From the NCBI RefSeq assembly GCF_007992455.1, contig NZ_BKAH01000003.1, positions 186,001-250,000 of the forward strand: 64,000 nucleotides of DNA. Direction: 5' to 3'. Position numbers and translations under genes: made by a program. The DNA comes from Microbacterium saccharophilum. Its GTDB lineage: Bacteria > Actinomycetota > Actinomycetes > Actinomycetales > Microbacteriaceae. The number at the start of each line of letters is the position of its first letter. The first letter of the stretch is position 1. Below the pieces are notes generated by a model, which was given only the letters and a program-made list of their open reading frames with translations, did not search any database and had not been told where the DNA came from. This document shows, piece after piece, positions 34,130-42,843 of this stretch.

Positions 34130-35659
34130 TCAGTCCGCGCGCTTCGCCGCGCGCTCGACGCGCCGTCGACGCAGGTGCGTGAGGCGTCGGCGGACGCGGC
34201 TGTCGGTAGCGAACTCGGGCAGCGGCACCGGGCGGGTGATGACGGCATCCACGCTCATCGAACCGTCGACGGGGCCCACGACCGCGATCGGCGTGGTGGC
34301 CGGGGAGATGTGGTCGCCGGTGGCGATCGGCATCCCGGCGAGCTCGCGATGCGCGCGGACGTAGGCGGGCGCCAGCAGCACCACGGCACCGATCCAGGCG
34401 AGCGGGTTGCTCCACACGGCCCCGACGTAGCCGACGATGCCGCCGAGGATGACGGCCGCACCGACGCGCATGAACAGCTCGATGATGCCCGTGACCGTCG
34501 GGATGAGGGTGTGGCCGAGCCCTTGCAGGGCTCCGCGGAGCACGAACAGCACCGCCAGCGCGCTGTACGAGATCCCGTTGATGACGAGCATGAGCGCGGC
34601 GAGGTCGACGACACCGTCCGATCCCTCACCGACGAAGAGGCGGACCATGTGGCTGCCGAACGCGACGAGCACGATGCCGAGGACGACGGCGCCGCCGAGC
34701 GCCATCCAGGTCGCCTGCACGACGCCGCGGCGGATGCGGTCGGGCCGGCCCCCGCCGAAGTTCTGCGCGACGAACATGGACACCGCGAGACCGAGCGACT
34801 GCAGCAGGGCGACGGCGAGGCTGTCCACGCGGGAGGCGGTCGTGTAGGCGGCGACGGCGTCCGCCCCCAGTTCGTTGAGGCGCACCTGCACGGCAAGGGT
34901 GCCGATCGCGATGATCGATGCCTGGAAGCCCATCGGCAGACCGATGCGGAGGTGCTGGACGAGGTCGATGCGGGCGACGCGCCAATCGGCGCGGCGGACA
35001 TGGAGCACCGGCACGCGGCGGCGCACGTACTCCAGGCACAGCAGCACGGAGACCCCCTGCGACGTCACGGTGGCGAGGGCGGCGCCGCCGACTCCCCACT
35101 CCAGGGGGCCGACCATGAGGATGACGAGCCCGACGTTGAGCGCGCAGGCCACGGTGAGGAAGACGAGCGGCGTGCGGGAGTCGCCGATGGCGCGGATGAT
35201 CGCGGACAGGTAGTTGAAGAACAGCATCGTGCCGGAACCGAGGAAGCTGACCTGCGCGAACACCGTGGCGTCGGCCATGAGCTCCGGCGGGGTCTGCAGG
35301 AGCTGCAGCATCGGCTCCGCGAGCAGGGCGCCCGCGACCGTGAGGAGCACGGTCGCGATGGCTGTCAGCAGGGTGCCCGTCGCGACGGAGCGCCGGACGG
35401 CGGCATGATCGCCCGCGCCGAAGGCCTGCGCCGTCGGGATGGCGAAACCGGTCGTCAGCCCCCAGACGAAGCCCAGCAGGAAGAAGAAGAGACTGCCGGT
35501 GGCACCGACGGAGGCGAGCGCGCCGACGCCGAGGTACCGGCCCACGACGATGGCGTCCGCGAACTGATAGAGCTGCTGCACGACGTTGCCGAGGAGCAGC
35601 GGCACGGAGAAGAGGAGGATGACGCGCCAGGGGCTGCCGGTGGTGAGGGACGTGGACAT
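34130..35659 (-). CDS. MATE-family multidrug/sodium or proton antiporter
   Basis: A 509-residue exporter with about twelve membrane helices in two homologous halves. It starts GSPWRVILLFSVPLLLGNVVQQLYQFADAIVVGR and has GVGALASVGATGSLFF and ALNVGLVILMV in the first half, then GLPMGFQASIIAIGTLAVQVRLNELG in the second. A charged tail of about 60 residues follows the last helix. The ATG at 35659 has a -10 TAGAAT 59 bases upstream with a palindrome beside it, so a local repressor is likely. Substrates are unknown. Confidence 0.92.
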   Translation of the reverse strand: MSTSLTTGSPWRVILLFSVPLLLGNVVQQLYQFADAIVVGRYLGVGALASVGATGSLFFFLLGFVWGLTTGFAIPTAQAFGAGDHAAVRRSVATGTLLTAIATVLLTVAGALLAEPMLQLLQTPPELMADATVFAQVSFLGSGTMLFFNYLSAIIRAIGDSRTPLVFLTVACALNVGLVILMVGPLEWGVGGAALATVTSQGVSVLLCLEYVRRRVPVLHVRRADWRVARIDLVQHLRIGLPMGFQASIIAIGTLAVQVRLNELGADAVAAYTTASRVDSLAVALLQSLGLAVSMFVAQNFGGGRPDRIRRGVVQATWMALGGAVVLGIVLVAFGSHMVRLFVGEGSDGVVDLAALMLVINGISYSALAVLFVLRGALQGLGHTLIPTVTGIIELFMRVGAAVILGGIVGYVGAVWSNPLAWIGAVVLLAPAYVRAHRELAGMPIATGDHISPATTPIAVVGPVDGSMSVDAVITRPVPLPEFATDSRVRRRLTHLRRRRVERAAKRAD

Positions 35660-35717
35660 GCGGGCTTTCAGCGAAACGGGGCGGGGGGAGCGGTGTCCGC
35701 GTCGGCACCACCGCAAC

Positions 35718-35736
35718 ATTCTATCGAATCGATTCG
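35718..35736 (-). promoter_or_regulatory. MATE-gene promoter with operator-like palindrome
   Basis: TAGAAT (35723-35718) is a good -10 on the minus strand. Immediately upstream is the perfect 12-bp palindrome CGAATCGATTCG (35725-35736), continued by TTCGAAC. A repressor bound there would block RNA polymerase. Which regulator uses it is unknown; none lies adjacent. Confidence 0.5.
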
Positions 35737-35803
35737 TTCGAACTGCCCGGCACGGCGGACGGGCGGCGAGGGATGCGAAGAAGATGGGAACAAAAGTACG
35801 GCG

Positions 35804-35841
35804 ATGTCTGAGCTCGTGTGCTAGAATGTCCTCAGACATTC
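35804..35841 (+). promoter_or_regulatory. Promoter with nested inverted repeats before the DUF222/HNH gene
   Basis: TAGAAT (35822-35827) forms a -10 and is overlapped by GAATGTC-CTCA-GACATTC (35824-35841), a perfect 7-bp inverted repeat. A longer pair, ATGTCTGAG (35804-35812) and CTCAGACAT (35831-35839), is also exact and spans the -10. This looks like an operator. It is unlike the actinobacterial LexA box (TCGAAC-N4-GTTCGA). Confidence 0.5.
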
Positions 35842-35882
35842 GAATATGTGCCCGCATTGACCCCGACCCAAAGCGAGCCCTC

Positions 35883-37226
35883 ATGTCTGCATCCGGCGCA
35901 CACCGCGACGACGACCCGTCCGTCGTCCTGCGCCGCACGGATGAGGTGGTGGATGCCTTCGCCGACGTCCAGCGGCGGCAGGGCGCACTCGACGCCGAGG
36001 AGATCCGCACTCTCGCCCGCGCCGCCGCGCTCGTCGACGACGCCGGGGAACGAGGATCCAGCCGGGAGATCGCGCAGCGGTCGCTCGTCGCCGAGCTCGC
36101 CACGGCGACGAGGAGGAGCGAGTGGTCGGTGTCCCGGCAGATGGGGCAGTGCGCCGACCTCTGCACGCGGTTCGCGGCCGGCGTCGATGCTCTCGAGCGA
36201 GGTGAGATCTCCCGCCGCCACCTGATCGTGATCCACGACGCCGGCGCCGCGATCCACGATGACGCGGATCGCGCGGCGTACCTCGACTTCGCGCTCGACC
36301 GGGCGCGCGCGACGACTCCGGGGCGACTGGCCCCGCTCGTCCGCACGTTCGCGGAGCGCTGTCTGGACAGGTCGCTCGACGAGCGGGCGGAGGAGGCGCG
36401 AGAGCGCCGCCGCGTCGAGGTGAACGACCTCTCCGACGGCATGGCGGAACTGGTCGCGACGCTCCCCGCGACGCTCGCTCACGGCATCCACGACCGTCTC
36501 AGCCGGCAGGCTCGGTGCGTCATCGATGCCCGGGGCGGCGGCGTCGACGCCGACGCCGACGCGCGGACCGTGGAACAGGTGCGCGCCGACGTCTTCACCG
36601 ACCTGCTGCTCACTGCCACCCCGGACGCGTGCGTGGGCGGGGAGGGGCTCGGCGAGATCCGGGCGATCGTCCAAGTCACGCTTCCGGTCCTCACGATGAT
36701 CGGACACAGCGAAGAGCCCGCCCTTCTCGCCGGGTACGGGCCGATCGACGCGGACACGGCCCGCGAGCTCGCCGGCGGCGCCACCGGCTGGGAGCGCGTG
36801 ATGACCTCACCGCTCACCGGCGACGTCCTCGCCGTCGATCGCTACCGGGTGCCGGCTGGACTCCAGCGCTTCCTTCGCGCTCGCGACGAGCACTGCCGCT
36901 TCCCCGGATGCCGGAGGGCGGTGTGGCGCTGCGATCTGGACCACACGCGCGACGCCGCGCGCGGCGGACCCACCCGATGCGACAACCTCGCCCACCTCTG
37001 CCGTCGGCATCACACCCTGAAACACGCGAGCGCGTGGTCGGTCGAGCAGATGTCGCCGGGGGTGCTGGTCTGGACGAGCCCGAGCGGGCGCCGACACACC
37101 GACAGACCGGAGCCCACCGTGCGCTTCGTGCCCGAACCCGAGGTCCTCGGGAGGCGCAAGCGGTTCCGAGAACCGTGGCTCCTCCCCGCCGAGGATCCGC
37201 TCGGTTCCCGCGACGCGCCGTTCTGA
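35883..37226 (+). CDS. DUF222/HNH endonuclease-type protein, intact
   Basis: A 447-residue DUF222 protein with a C-terminal HNH site: CRFPGCRRAVWRCDLDHTRDAARGGPT, then CDNLAHLCRRHHTLKH, which has Cys pairs and the His-Asn-His core. The N-terminal DUF222 part is helical (VDAFADVQRRQGALDAEE and following). Family function is not known; copies are numerous and variable in actinobacteria. The ATG at 35883 was chosen as the first start after the promoter with inverted repeats; an in-frame ATG at 35826 lies inside the -10. It is only distantly similar to the frameshifted DUF222 gene at 9371. Confidence 0.85.
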   Translation: MSASGAHRDDDPSVVLRRTDEVVDAFADVQRRQGALDAEEIRTLARAAALVDDAGERGSSREIAQRSLVAELATATRRSEWSVSRQMGQCADLCTRFAAGVDALERGEISRRHLIVIHDAGAAIHDDADRAAYLDFALDRARATTPGRLAPLVRTFAERCLDRSLDERAEEARERRRVEVNDLSDGMAELVATLPATLAHGIHDRLSRQARCVIDARGGGVDADADARTVEQVRADVFTDLLLTATPDACVGGEGLGEIRAIVQVTLPVLTMIGHSEEPALLAGYGPIDADTARELAGGATGWERVMTSPLTGDVLAVDRYRVPAGLQRFLRARDEHCRFPGCRRAVWRCDLDHTRDAARGGPTRCDNLAHLCRRHHTLKHASAWSVEQMSPGVLVWTSPSGRRHTDRPEPTVRFVPEPEVLGRRKRFREPWLLPAEDPLGSRDAPF

Positions 37227-37287
37227 GCCGGCGCCCTCCGTCCCTGCGGTCAGTCGCGCTCAGGCCCGGGCCGGGCCGGAGTGGAGG

Positions 37288-38118
37288 TCAGGCGATCGTC
37301 GCCAGGTCAGGGTCCGCCCCGACGACCGAGACCTCGATCGAGCGGATCCACCGCCGCACGCGGCCGTCGTCGCCGATCAGGATGCCCGTGCGGGTGCCCG
37401 CATCCTGGATCCAGGCCAGCTCGTCCATTCCCGCAACGACCGCGCTGGTCGCCCACACATCGGCCGCAGCGAGGCCGTCGGCGATCACGGTGGCGCTCGC
37501 GACGCCGCGCGCCGGCGCCCCGGACCGCGGGTCGATGATGTGCGCCCCGCGCTCGGCGAGCCCCGACGTGGCGACGGCGCCGTCGACCACGTCGACCGTC
37601 GCGAGCACGACGCCCGGGCGGGTCGGATCGGCGATGCCGACGTGCCACACCCAGTCCGCGCCCGGCGCCGTGTACAGCTGGAGGTCACCCCCGGCGTTGA
37701 TCCCCACCGCCACGACCTCGTCGTCCGCGAGCAGCGGCGCAAGGTGCGCACGCGCCGCCGACTCGACGGCCCAGCCCTTCACAAAGCCCGTGGGGTCGAA
37801 CCATCCCCGCCAGTCGGCGCTGAACCGTCCCGCCGTCGCCGCTTCCCACGCGGTGCACGCGGCGGCGACCTCGGCGACGCGCGGGTCCAGTGACGCGACG
37901 GCGCACTCGCCCCGCCGGAGCCGGGAGATGTCGGAGTCATCCCGGTAGGTCGAGAAGACGCGGTCCACCTCGCGAAGGGCGGCGAAAGCCGCCGCAGCCT
38001 CCGTCGCGCCCCGTTCCGGTGCGCCGGTGCGGGTGACGGCGTGGATGCTGACGACCGTGCCCATGATCTGCTCGGTCCAGACCTGTCGGTGCGGGCGGCC
38101 GGCGATGACGGGGCTCAT
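37288..38118 (-). CDS. apbE: FAD:protein FMN transferase (ApbE)
   Basis: A 276-residue enzyme that attaches FMN to a threonine of target proteins, using FAD. Family features are EQIMGTVVSIHAV at the start, REVDRVFSTYRDDSDISRL, the FAD-site DPTGFVKGWAVESAA, VGINAGGDLQLY, HIIDPRSGAPARGVASATV and the metal-binding AADVWATSAVV. The ATG at 38118 overlaps the stop of the FMN-binding protein gene (ATGA), and that protein carries the expected acceptor motif, so substrate and enzyme are encoded together. Confidence 0.93.
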   Translation of the reverse strand: MSPVIAGRPHRQVWTEQIMGTVVSIHAVTRTGAPERGATEAAAAFAALREVDRVFSTYRDDSDISRLRRGECAVASLDPRVAEVAAACTAWEAATAGRFSADWRGWFDPTGFVKGWAVESAARAHLAPLLADDEVVAVGINAGGDLQLYTAPGADWVWHVGIADPTRPGVVLATVDVVDGAVATSGLAERGAHIIDPRSGAPARGVASATVIADGLAAADVWATSAVVAGMDELAWIQDAGTRTGILIGDDGRVRRWIRSIEVSVVGADPDLATIA

Positions 38119-38585
38119 GACTGTGCCTGGTCGATCGCGCTCTGCAGCGACTGGAGGTAGCCATCGCTCGTGTAGGTCGCTCCCGACACCATGTGGATGT
38201 CGGCGCTCTGCGCATCGAGCGTCTCCGACACCAGCTGCGGGATGGCCCGTTCGTTGATCTGGCGGTCGCGGGAGTTGGCGTCCGGGTACTGGACGACGTC
38301 GACGGCGGAGATCGCGCCGCCCGACACCGTGAGGGAGACCTGCACCGGACCGAAGCGCGTGCGCACGGACTGCCCCGCGTAGGTGCCGTCGACGAGACCC
38401 GAACCGCGCGTCGTTCCGCTCGTGCCGCCGGTGCCCTGATCGGTCGGCGTGGGTGTCGATTCGGCGGCCGGGGCGGCTACGTCCGCCGGGACCGGGCTGA
38501 TCTCCTCGCCCAGGGAGGTGCGATAGCTGAACAGCAGCACGAGCCCGCTCAGGGTGGCGAGGATGCTGTAGATGATCTTCTTCAT
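38115..38585 (-). CDS. FMN-binding domain protein, target of ApbE
   Basis: A 156-residue protein with an N-terminal membrane anchor (about residues 4-22), a Pro/Thr/Gly linker (30-63) and an FMN-binding domain (64-152). The flavinylation motif is SGATYTSDGY, with Thr139 the expected covalent FMN site. It is exported and would carry electrons at the outer face of the membrane. The gene lies between the ferric-reductase-like gene (29 bases upstream) and apbE (four-base overlap), an arrangement seen in flavin-based electron-transfer systems of Gram-positive bacteria. Confidence 0.92.
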   Translation of the reverse strand: MKKIIYSILATLSGLVLLFSYRTSLGEEISPVPADVAAPAAESTPTPTDQGTGGTSGTTRGSGLVDGTYAGQSVRTRFGPVQVSLTVSGGAISAVDVVQYPDANSRDRQINERAIPQLVSETLDAQSADIHMVSGATYTSDGYLQSLQSAIDQAQS

Positions 38586-38614
38586 GATTCCTCCGAGGAA
38601 CGTGACACGGCCCG

Positions 38615-40036
38615 CTACCGCGCGAACGCTTCCGCGTGGATGCGGCTGGGGGCGAACCCCGCAGCGTGGAGGTCGCGGCGGAGCGCATCCATCCACGGGC
38701 CCGGTCCGCAGAGGAACACGTCGTACTCCGCCGGTCGGGGCGCGAGGTGGCGGAGCAGGTCGGAGCCGCGCCACGCGGCGTGGCTCGCCGGCATCCAGGT
38801 CGACCCGCTCGCGGCGCGCGGGCCGTTGAGCGCGTAGTGGGTGACCCCCCGGGTGGAGACGAGACGCGCGATCGGGCCCCGCAGCAGGGCGTCTTCCTCC
38901 ACGTGTTCGCGCACCACGAGGGTCGCGGCGCCCGGCGCGTATGCCTCGCCTTCCAGCAGGGAGACGAGGGGGGCGACTCCCGCGCCGGCGCCGATCATCA
39001 GGAGCTTCGTTCCGGCGCGCACCTCCCCGGTCATGACGCCGTACGGTCCTTCGAACACGACGCGGGTCCCGGGATTCAGGCCGGCCAGGCGTCGCGTGCC
39101 GTCGCCGACGATGCGCGCCGAGATGGTCAGGGCGTTGCCGGTCGGCGCCGCCGCGAGGGAGAACGGGTGTCCCCGCATCCACCCGGCACCGTCGAGGAAC
39201 CGCCACACGAAGAACTGGCCCGGTCGCGCGCGCAGGGCGGCCAGTCCGCGCCCCCGCATCCGCACGGTCACCCCGCGGTCACCATCCGGTTCGACGGACG
39301 CGACCCGCACGTCGTGCCGCAACGACCGGACGACCGGCACGCCGACGCGGAACACGACGACGCCGGCGGCGGCGACCGCCCAGAGCGTCCACCAGTAGAT
39401 CGTGGCGAGGGGGGATGCGAGGAAGTCCGCGCCCGTCCAGAGCATGTGCGGGACGGCGAGGCCGACACCGAGATAGCCGTAGAGGTGGAGGAGATGCCAG
39501 CTCTCGTACCGGAGCCGTCGGCGGGCGCGACGGAGGGAGCTCGCCACGACGAGCACCAGGAGGAGCGTGCCCGCGGTGGCCAGCAGCATCCCCGGGTAGT
39601 CCCAGACGAATTGCCAGAGCTGGGTGAACACGTCGATGCCCGCCTGCGCGGCATAGCCGGCCACGAGCAGGGCGATGTGGACGAGGAGGAGCGAGAACGA
39701 CGAGAACCCGACGAGGCGGTGCATCCGGGTGATGCCGTCCCGTCCGAATCCGCGTTCGAAGAGCGGCACCCGCGCCATGAGGAGCACCTGGTAGAGGAGG
39801 AGATTCGCCGAGACGAGGCCGGTGAGGCGGCCGAGCGTGGTCAGTGCCTCCGCTCCGCCCCCGACGATCGCCTGCACGCCGGCGTCCGCCACCCACAGCG
39901 CCACGACGACGAGGCTCGTCACCCAGATGACGGCGACCGCGGCGGCGTTCCACACCGCGCGAGTCCATCGGCGCCGGAGGACGGGTGCCGTGGCGGCGGA
40001 GGCTCGGCCGATCGTCGTCGGGAAGGTGGCTGTCAT
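38615..40036 (-). CDS. Ferric-reductase-like membrane flavocytochrome
   Basis: A 473-residue protein with an N-terminal six-helix ferric reductase domain (about residues 30-235, with MHRLVGFSSFSLLLVHIALLV and ESWHLLHLYGYLGVGLAVPHML supplying heme-ligand His residues). A ferredoxin-reductase-type domain follows: FAD-binding GWMRGHPFSLAAAPTG, then NAD-binding MIGAGAGVAPLVSLLEG and CGPGPWMDALRRDL. It takes electrons from NAD(P)H across the membrane, here probably to the FMN-binding protein encoded next. The ATG at 40036 is preferred over one further upstream because it gives a normal N-terminus. Confidence 0.9.
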   Translation of the reverse strand: MTATFPTTIGRASAATAPVLRRRWTRAVWNAAAVAVIWVTSLVVVALWVADAGVQAIVGGGAEALTTLGRLTGLVSANLLLYQVLLMARVPLFERGFGRDGITRMHRLVGFSSFSLLLVHIALLVAGYAAQAGIDVFTQLWQFVWDYPGMLLATAGTLLLVLVVASSLRRARRRLRYESWHLLHLYGYLGVGLAVPHMLWTGADFLASPLATIYWWTLWAVAAAGVVVFRVGVPVVRSLRHDVRVASVEPDGDRGVTVRMRGRGLAALRARPGQFFVWRFLDGAGWMRGHPFSLAAAPTGNALTISARIVGDGTRRLAGLNPGTRVVFEGPYGVMTGEVRAGTKLLMIGAGAGVAPLVSLLEGEAYAPGAATLVVREHVEEDALLRGPIARLVSTRGVTHYALNGPRAASGSTWMPASHAAWRGSDLLRHLAPRPAEYDVFLCGPGPWMDALRRDLHAAGFAPSRIHAEAFAR

Positions 40037-40075
40037 GCGCTCATGGTCGGCGCGGGAGCTATGACGGTGCCCAGA

Positions 40076-40100
40076 ATGACGCATGAACGCGCCGCGTCAT
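40076..40100. promoter_or_regulatory. Operator-like inverted repeat before the flavin electron-transfer operon
   Basis: ATGACGC (40076-40082) and GCGTCAT (40094-40100) form an exact 7-bp inverted repeat with an 11-base spacer, between the electron-transfer operon and the gene at 40127. A third ATGACG lies at 40061-40066. A transcription factor site is plausible, but no -10 could be placed with confidence. Confidence 0.35.
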
Positions 40101-40126
40101 AGCCGATTCATCGGCGGCTCAGGGAA

Positions 40127-41005
40127 TCACACCCGGGGCGAAGTGCCTGCCACGCCGTCGACCACCCCGATCAGCTCCTGGCGCAGCGCCTCGGCGCGTT
40201 CGGCGAAGGCCCTCTGGTGGGCGACGTACTCCGCCTTCCCATCGGCCGATTCGATGGTCACGGGCGCGTAGCCCCACTCGGTCAGGTCGTACGGGGAGGC
40301 GCGCATGTCGAGCTCGCGGATGTCGCGTGCCAGCTCGAAGCAGTCCAGCAGGAGACGGCCCGGGACCAGCGGACCGAGCTTGACCGCCCACTTGTACAGG
40401 TCCATGTTCGCGTGGAGGCAGCCCGGCTGCTCGGTCGCCGGCTGCTGCTCACGGTCGAGCGGCAGCCGGTTCCGCGGCACGGCTTCGGGCGTGAAGAAGC
40501 GGAAGGCGTCGACGTGCGTGCAGCCCAGCTGATGTGCCTCCACGACGCCATCCGTGTCTGCCTGACCCAGGCGCAGCGGCGCCGGATGCCGGTGCGCGGA
40601 CTGACGGTAGACCATCGCCCACTCGTGCAGCCCGAAGCATCCGAACTGTGCTCGCCGTGAGCGCGTGCCCCGCAGGATGCGACCCACTCCCGTGAGGAGG
40701 AGGCTCTTCTCCCGAGCGAAACTCTCGTGGTCGACGATCGCATGCCGGCCGTCGACGCGGTACCAGCGCCACGCGGCGCGGGCCTCGCCGGCATCCTCCA
40801 GGAGTACGCCAGCGCCGGGATGCCAGCGTCGCAGCAGTCCGGGCTTGTAGCTGTAGTACGTGAAGAGGAAGTCATCGACCGGGTGCGTCTGGCCGACCGC
40901 CGCCCGCGCGCGCCGGCCCGCCGTCAACGCGTCGGCACGCTCCGCGTGTTCGCGCGCCGACGCCGCCCACTCGGGAGCGGCGAGCGTGGTGGCGACGTCA
41001 TTCAC
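40127..41005 (-). CDS. Conserved actinobacterial protein, sometimes named 3-methyladenine DNA glycosylase
   Basis: A 292-residue cytoplasmic protein with HPVDDFLFTYYSYKPGLLRRWHPG, CFGLHEWAMVYRQ, HANMDLYKWAVKLGPLVPGRL and DIRELDMRASPYDL. Many Trp, Tyr and His residues are conserved-looking, but no HhH-GPD or AAG motif is visible. The label 3-methyladenine glycosylase used for relatives in some genomes is therefore not supported by what I see. It reads in the same direction as dnaB, 47 bases after it. The function is unknown. Confidence 0.75.
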   Translation of the reverse strand: MNDVATTLAAPEWAASAREHAERADALTAGRRARAAVGQTHPVDDFLFTYYSYKPGLLRRWHPGAGVLLEDAGEARAAWRWYRVDGRHAIVDHESFAREKSLLLTGVGRILRGTRSRRAQFGCFGLHEWAMVYRQSAHRHPAPLRLGQADTDGVVEAHQLGCTHVDAFRFFTPEAVPRNRLPLDREQQPATEQPGCLHANMDLYKWAVKLGPLVPGRLLLDCFELARDIRELDMRASPYDLTEWGYAPVTIESADGKAEYVAHQRAFAERAEALRQELIGVVDGVAGTSPRV

Positions 41006-41052
41006 GCCACGAGGATACGCGTGCGACCCCGGTGTGCCGCGATCGCTGCACC

Positions 41053-42423
41053 TCAGTCCATCCCGACGGCCATGTCGGTGAACCGCGAGAAGTGACCCTG
41101 GAAGGCGACGGTGATCGTGTCGGTCGGGCCGTTGCGGTGCTTGGCGACGATGAGGTCGGCCTCGCCGGCGCGCGGGCTGTCGCGTTCGTACGCCGCCTCG
41201 CGGTGCAGGAGCACGACCATGTCGGCATCCTGCTCGATCGAGCCCGATTCACGCAGGTCGGAGAGCGCCGGCTTCTTGTCGGCGCGCTGCTCGGGACCAC
41301 GGTTCAGCTGGGAAAGCGCGATGACCGGCACCTGCAGCTCCTTCGCGAGGAGCTTGAGGGCACGCGAGAACTCCGAGACCTCCTGCTGGCGCGACTCGAC
41401 GCGCTTGCCGCTCGTCATGAGCTGGAGGTAGTCGATGACGACCATCTTCAGGCCCACGCGCTGCTTGAGGCGGCGGCACTTGGCGCGGATCTCGACGAGC
41501 GTCATGTTCGGGCTGTCGTCGATGTAGAGCGGGGCGTCGTTGATGCGGCCGCGGGTCGCGGCGATCGTCGTCCAGTCCCGCGAGTCGAGCGTGCCCTTGC
41601 GCATGCTCTGCAGCGGTACGGCGCCCTCGGCGCTCATGAGACGCATCGCGATCTCGCTCTTGCCCATTTCGAGGGAGAAGAAGATCGTCGGGTAGTTGTG
41701 CTTGATGGCCGCGGCGCGGGCGAAGTCGAGCGCGAGCGTCGACTTACCCATGGCGGGACGGGCGGCGATGATGATCATCTGGCCGGGGTGCAGGCCGTTG
41801 GTGAGCTGGTCGAGACCGCTGAAGCCGGTCGGGATGCCGGTCATCTGACCGTCGCGACCGCGGGCGGCCTCGATCTCCTCGATGGCGACGCCGACGGCGA
41901 CCTCGAGCGGGACGTAGTCCTCGGCGGCTTCGGTGCCGGTGACGGAGTAGATCTCCGCCTGTGCGTTGTTGACGAGGTCGAGCGCCTCGCCCTGGCCGTT
42001 GTAGCCCATCTGGACGATGCGGGTGCCGGCCTCGACGAGACGGCGCAGCAGGGCGCGCTCGTTGACGATCGACGCGTAGTAGCCGGCGTTCGCGGCCGTC
42101 GGCACGATCGAGGTCAGGGAGTGCAGGTAGTCCGCGCCTCCGGCCCGCTGCAGCTCGCCGCTCTTGATGAGCTCGTCGGTGACCGCGACGACGTCGGTGG
42201 GCTCACCGTGCGAGTAGAGCGTGAGGATCGCTTCGAAGATCAGCTCGTGCTTCGGAACGTAGAAATCGGTGCCGCGGAGGGTCTCGATGACGTCGGCGAC
42301 GGCATCCTTCGACAGGAGCATTCCGCCCAACGCGCTCTGCTCGGCGAGCAGGTCGTGCGGGGGCGTCCGCTCGTGTTCACGGGGCGCGCCGAGACGTTCC
42401 TGCGAGATGTCCGCAATAGACAT
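41053..42423 (-). CDS. dnaB: Replicative DNA helicase
   Basis: A 456-residue hexameric helicase that unwinds DNA at the fork. The N-terminal domain carries PPHDLLAEQSALGGMLLS; the RecA-like ATPase domain has RPAMGKST (Walker A) after NGLHPGQMIIIAA, MVVIDYLQLM (Walker B) and the GLU-rich SRALKLLAKELQVPVIALSQLNRGPEQR. No intein is present, unlike many mycobacterial dnaB genes. The ATG at 42423 follows AAAGG at seven bases. It belongs to the rpsF-ssb-rpsR-rplI-dnaB neighbourhood, here separated from rplI by three extra genes. Confidence 0.96.
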   Translation of the reverse strand: MSIADISQERLGAPREHERTPPHDLLAEQSALGGMLLSKDAVADVIETLRGTDFYVPKHELIFEAILTLYSHGEPTDVVAVTDELIKSGELQRAGGADYLHSLTSIVPTAANAGYYASIVNERALLRRLVEAGTRIVQMGYNGQGEALDLVNNAQAEIYSVTGTEAAEDYVPLEVAVGVAIEEIEAARGRDGQMTGIPTGFSGLDQLTNGLHPGQMIIIAARPAMGKSTLALDFARAAAIKHNYPTIFFSLEMGKSEIAMRLMSAEGAVPLQSMRKGTLDSRDWTTIAATRGRINDAPLYIDDSPNMTLVEIRAKCRRLKQRVGLKMVVIDYLQLMTSGKRVESRQQEVSEFSRALKLLAKELQVPVIALSQLNRGPEQRADKKPALSDLRESGSIEQDADMVVLLHREAAYERDSPRAGEADLIVAKHRNGPTDTITVAFQGHFSRFTDMAVGMD

Positions 42424-42843
42424 ACGGCACCTTTCTGCACGCATTGTCGGGCCCTCGGGGGCGGGCCACACGCAACGTTAGGGATGGGGTCCGACCCCCG
42501 CAAACCTGCCTGTGGATAACTGTGTGGAGAACGTGCGAGAAACGCCGCACCGCCTGTGCACAACGCCTGTGGAAAACGCCCGGGATGCGCGAACGTCGAG
42601 ACTTTTATATCGCCTCTGACCAGGCAATTGCTATTCCACACCCTGTGGAGTGGGAATGTGATTGAAGTGTCGCTTGAAGGTTGTCCTCGCCGTGGACAGC
42701 TGGGGATGGATCCGCGTTTGTCAAGTCGGGATTCCGCTTCCGCTCTGGACACATCGGACGGCCGCCCGGTAACGTCACCACACTGGCATCCCAGAGCGCG
42801 CAACCCCCCGGTGCGTGCCGGACTTTCGTCACGGGAGGTGGAT
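42424..42843. other. 420-base gap between dnaB and the Pro/Val-repeat gene, with DnaA-box-like sites
   Basis: No gene is visible. The dnaB end of the gap carries four 9-mers close to the DnaA box (listed separately). Past them, an AT-richer stretch at about 42600-42660 and a TTGTCA at 42718-42723 may belong to a promoter of the rightward gene, but no matching -10 was clear. Nothing else is recognisable. Confidence 0.6.
42511..42576 (-). promoter_or_regulatory. Cluster of four DnaA-box-like 9-mers
   Basis: On the plus strand TGTGGATAA (42511-42519, a perfect reverse TTATCCACA), TGTGGAGAA (42523-42531), TGTGCACAA (42555-42563) and TGTGGAAAA (42568-42576) lie within 66 bases, all in one orientation. 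A fifth weaker copy, CGTGGACAG, lies near 42690. The sites sit about 90-150 bases upstream of the dnaB ATG. They may let DnaA control dnaB or bind DnaA close to the origin. Confidence 0.45.

Noticed and set aside
35824-35841. LexA/SOS box
   Set aside because: The repeat GAATGTC-N4-GACATTC differs from the actinobacterial TCGAAC-N4-GTTCGA consensus.
40127-41005. Function as 3-methyladenine DNA glycosylase
   Set aside because: Neither HhH-GPD nor AAG-type motifs are visible; the name rests on annotation habits.
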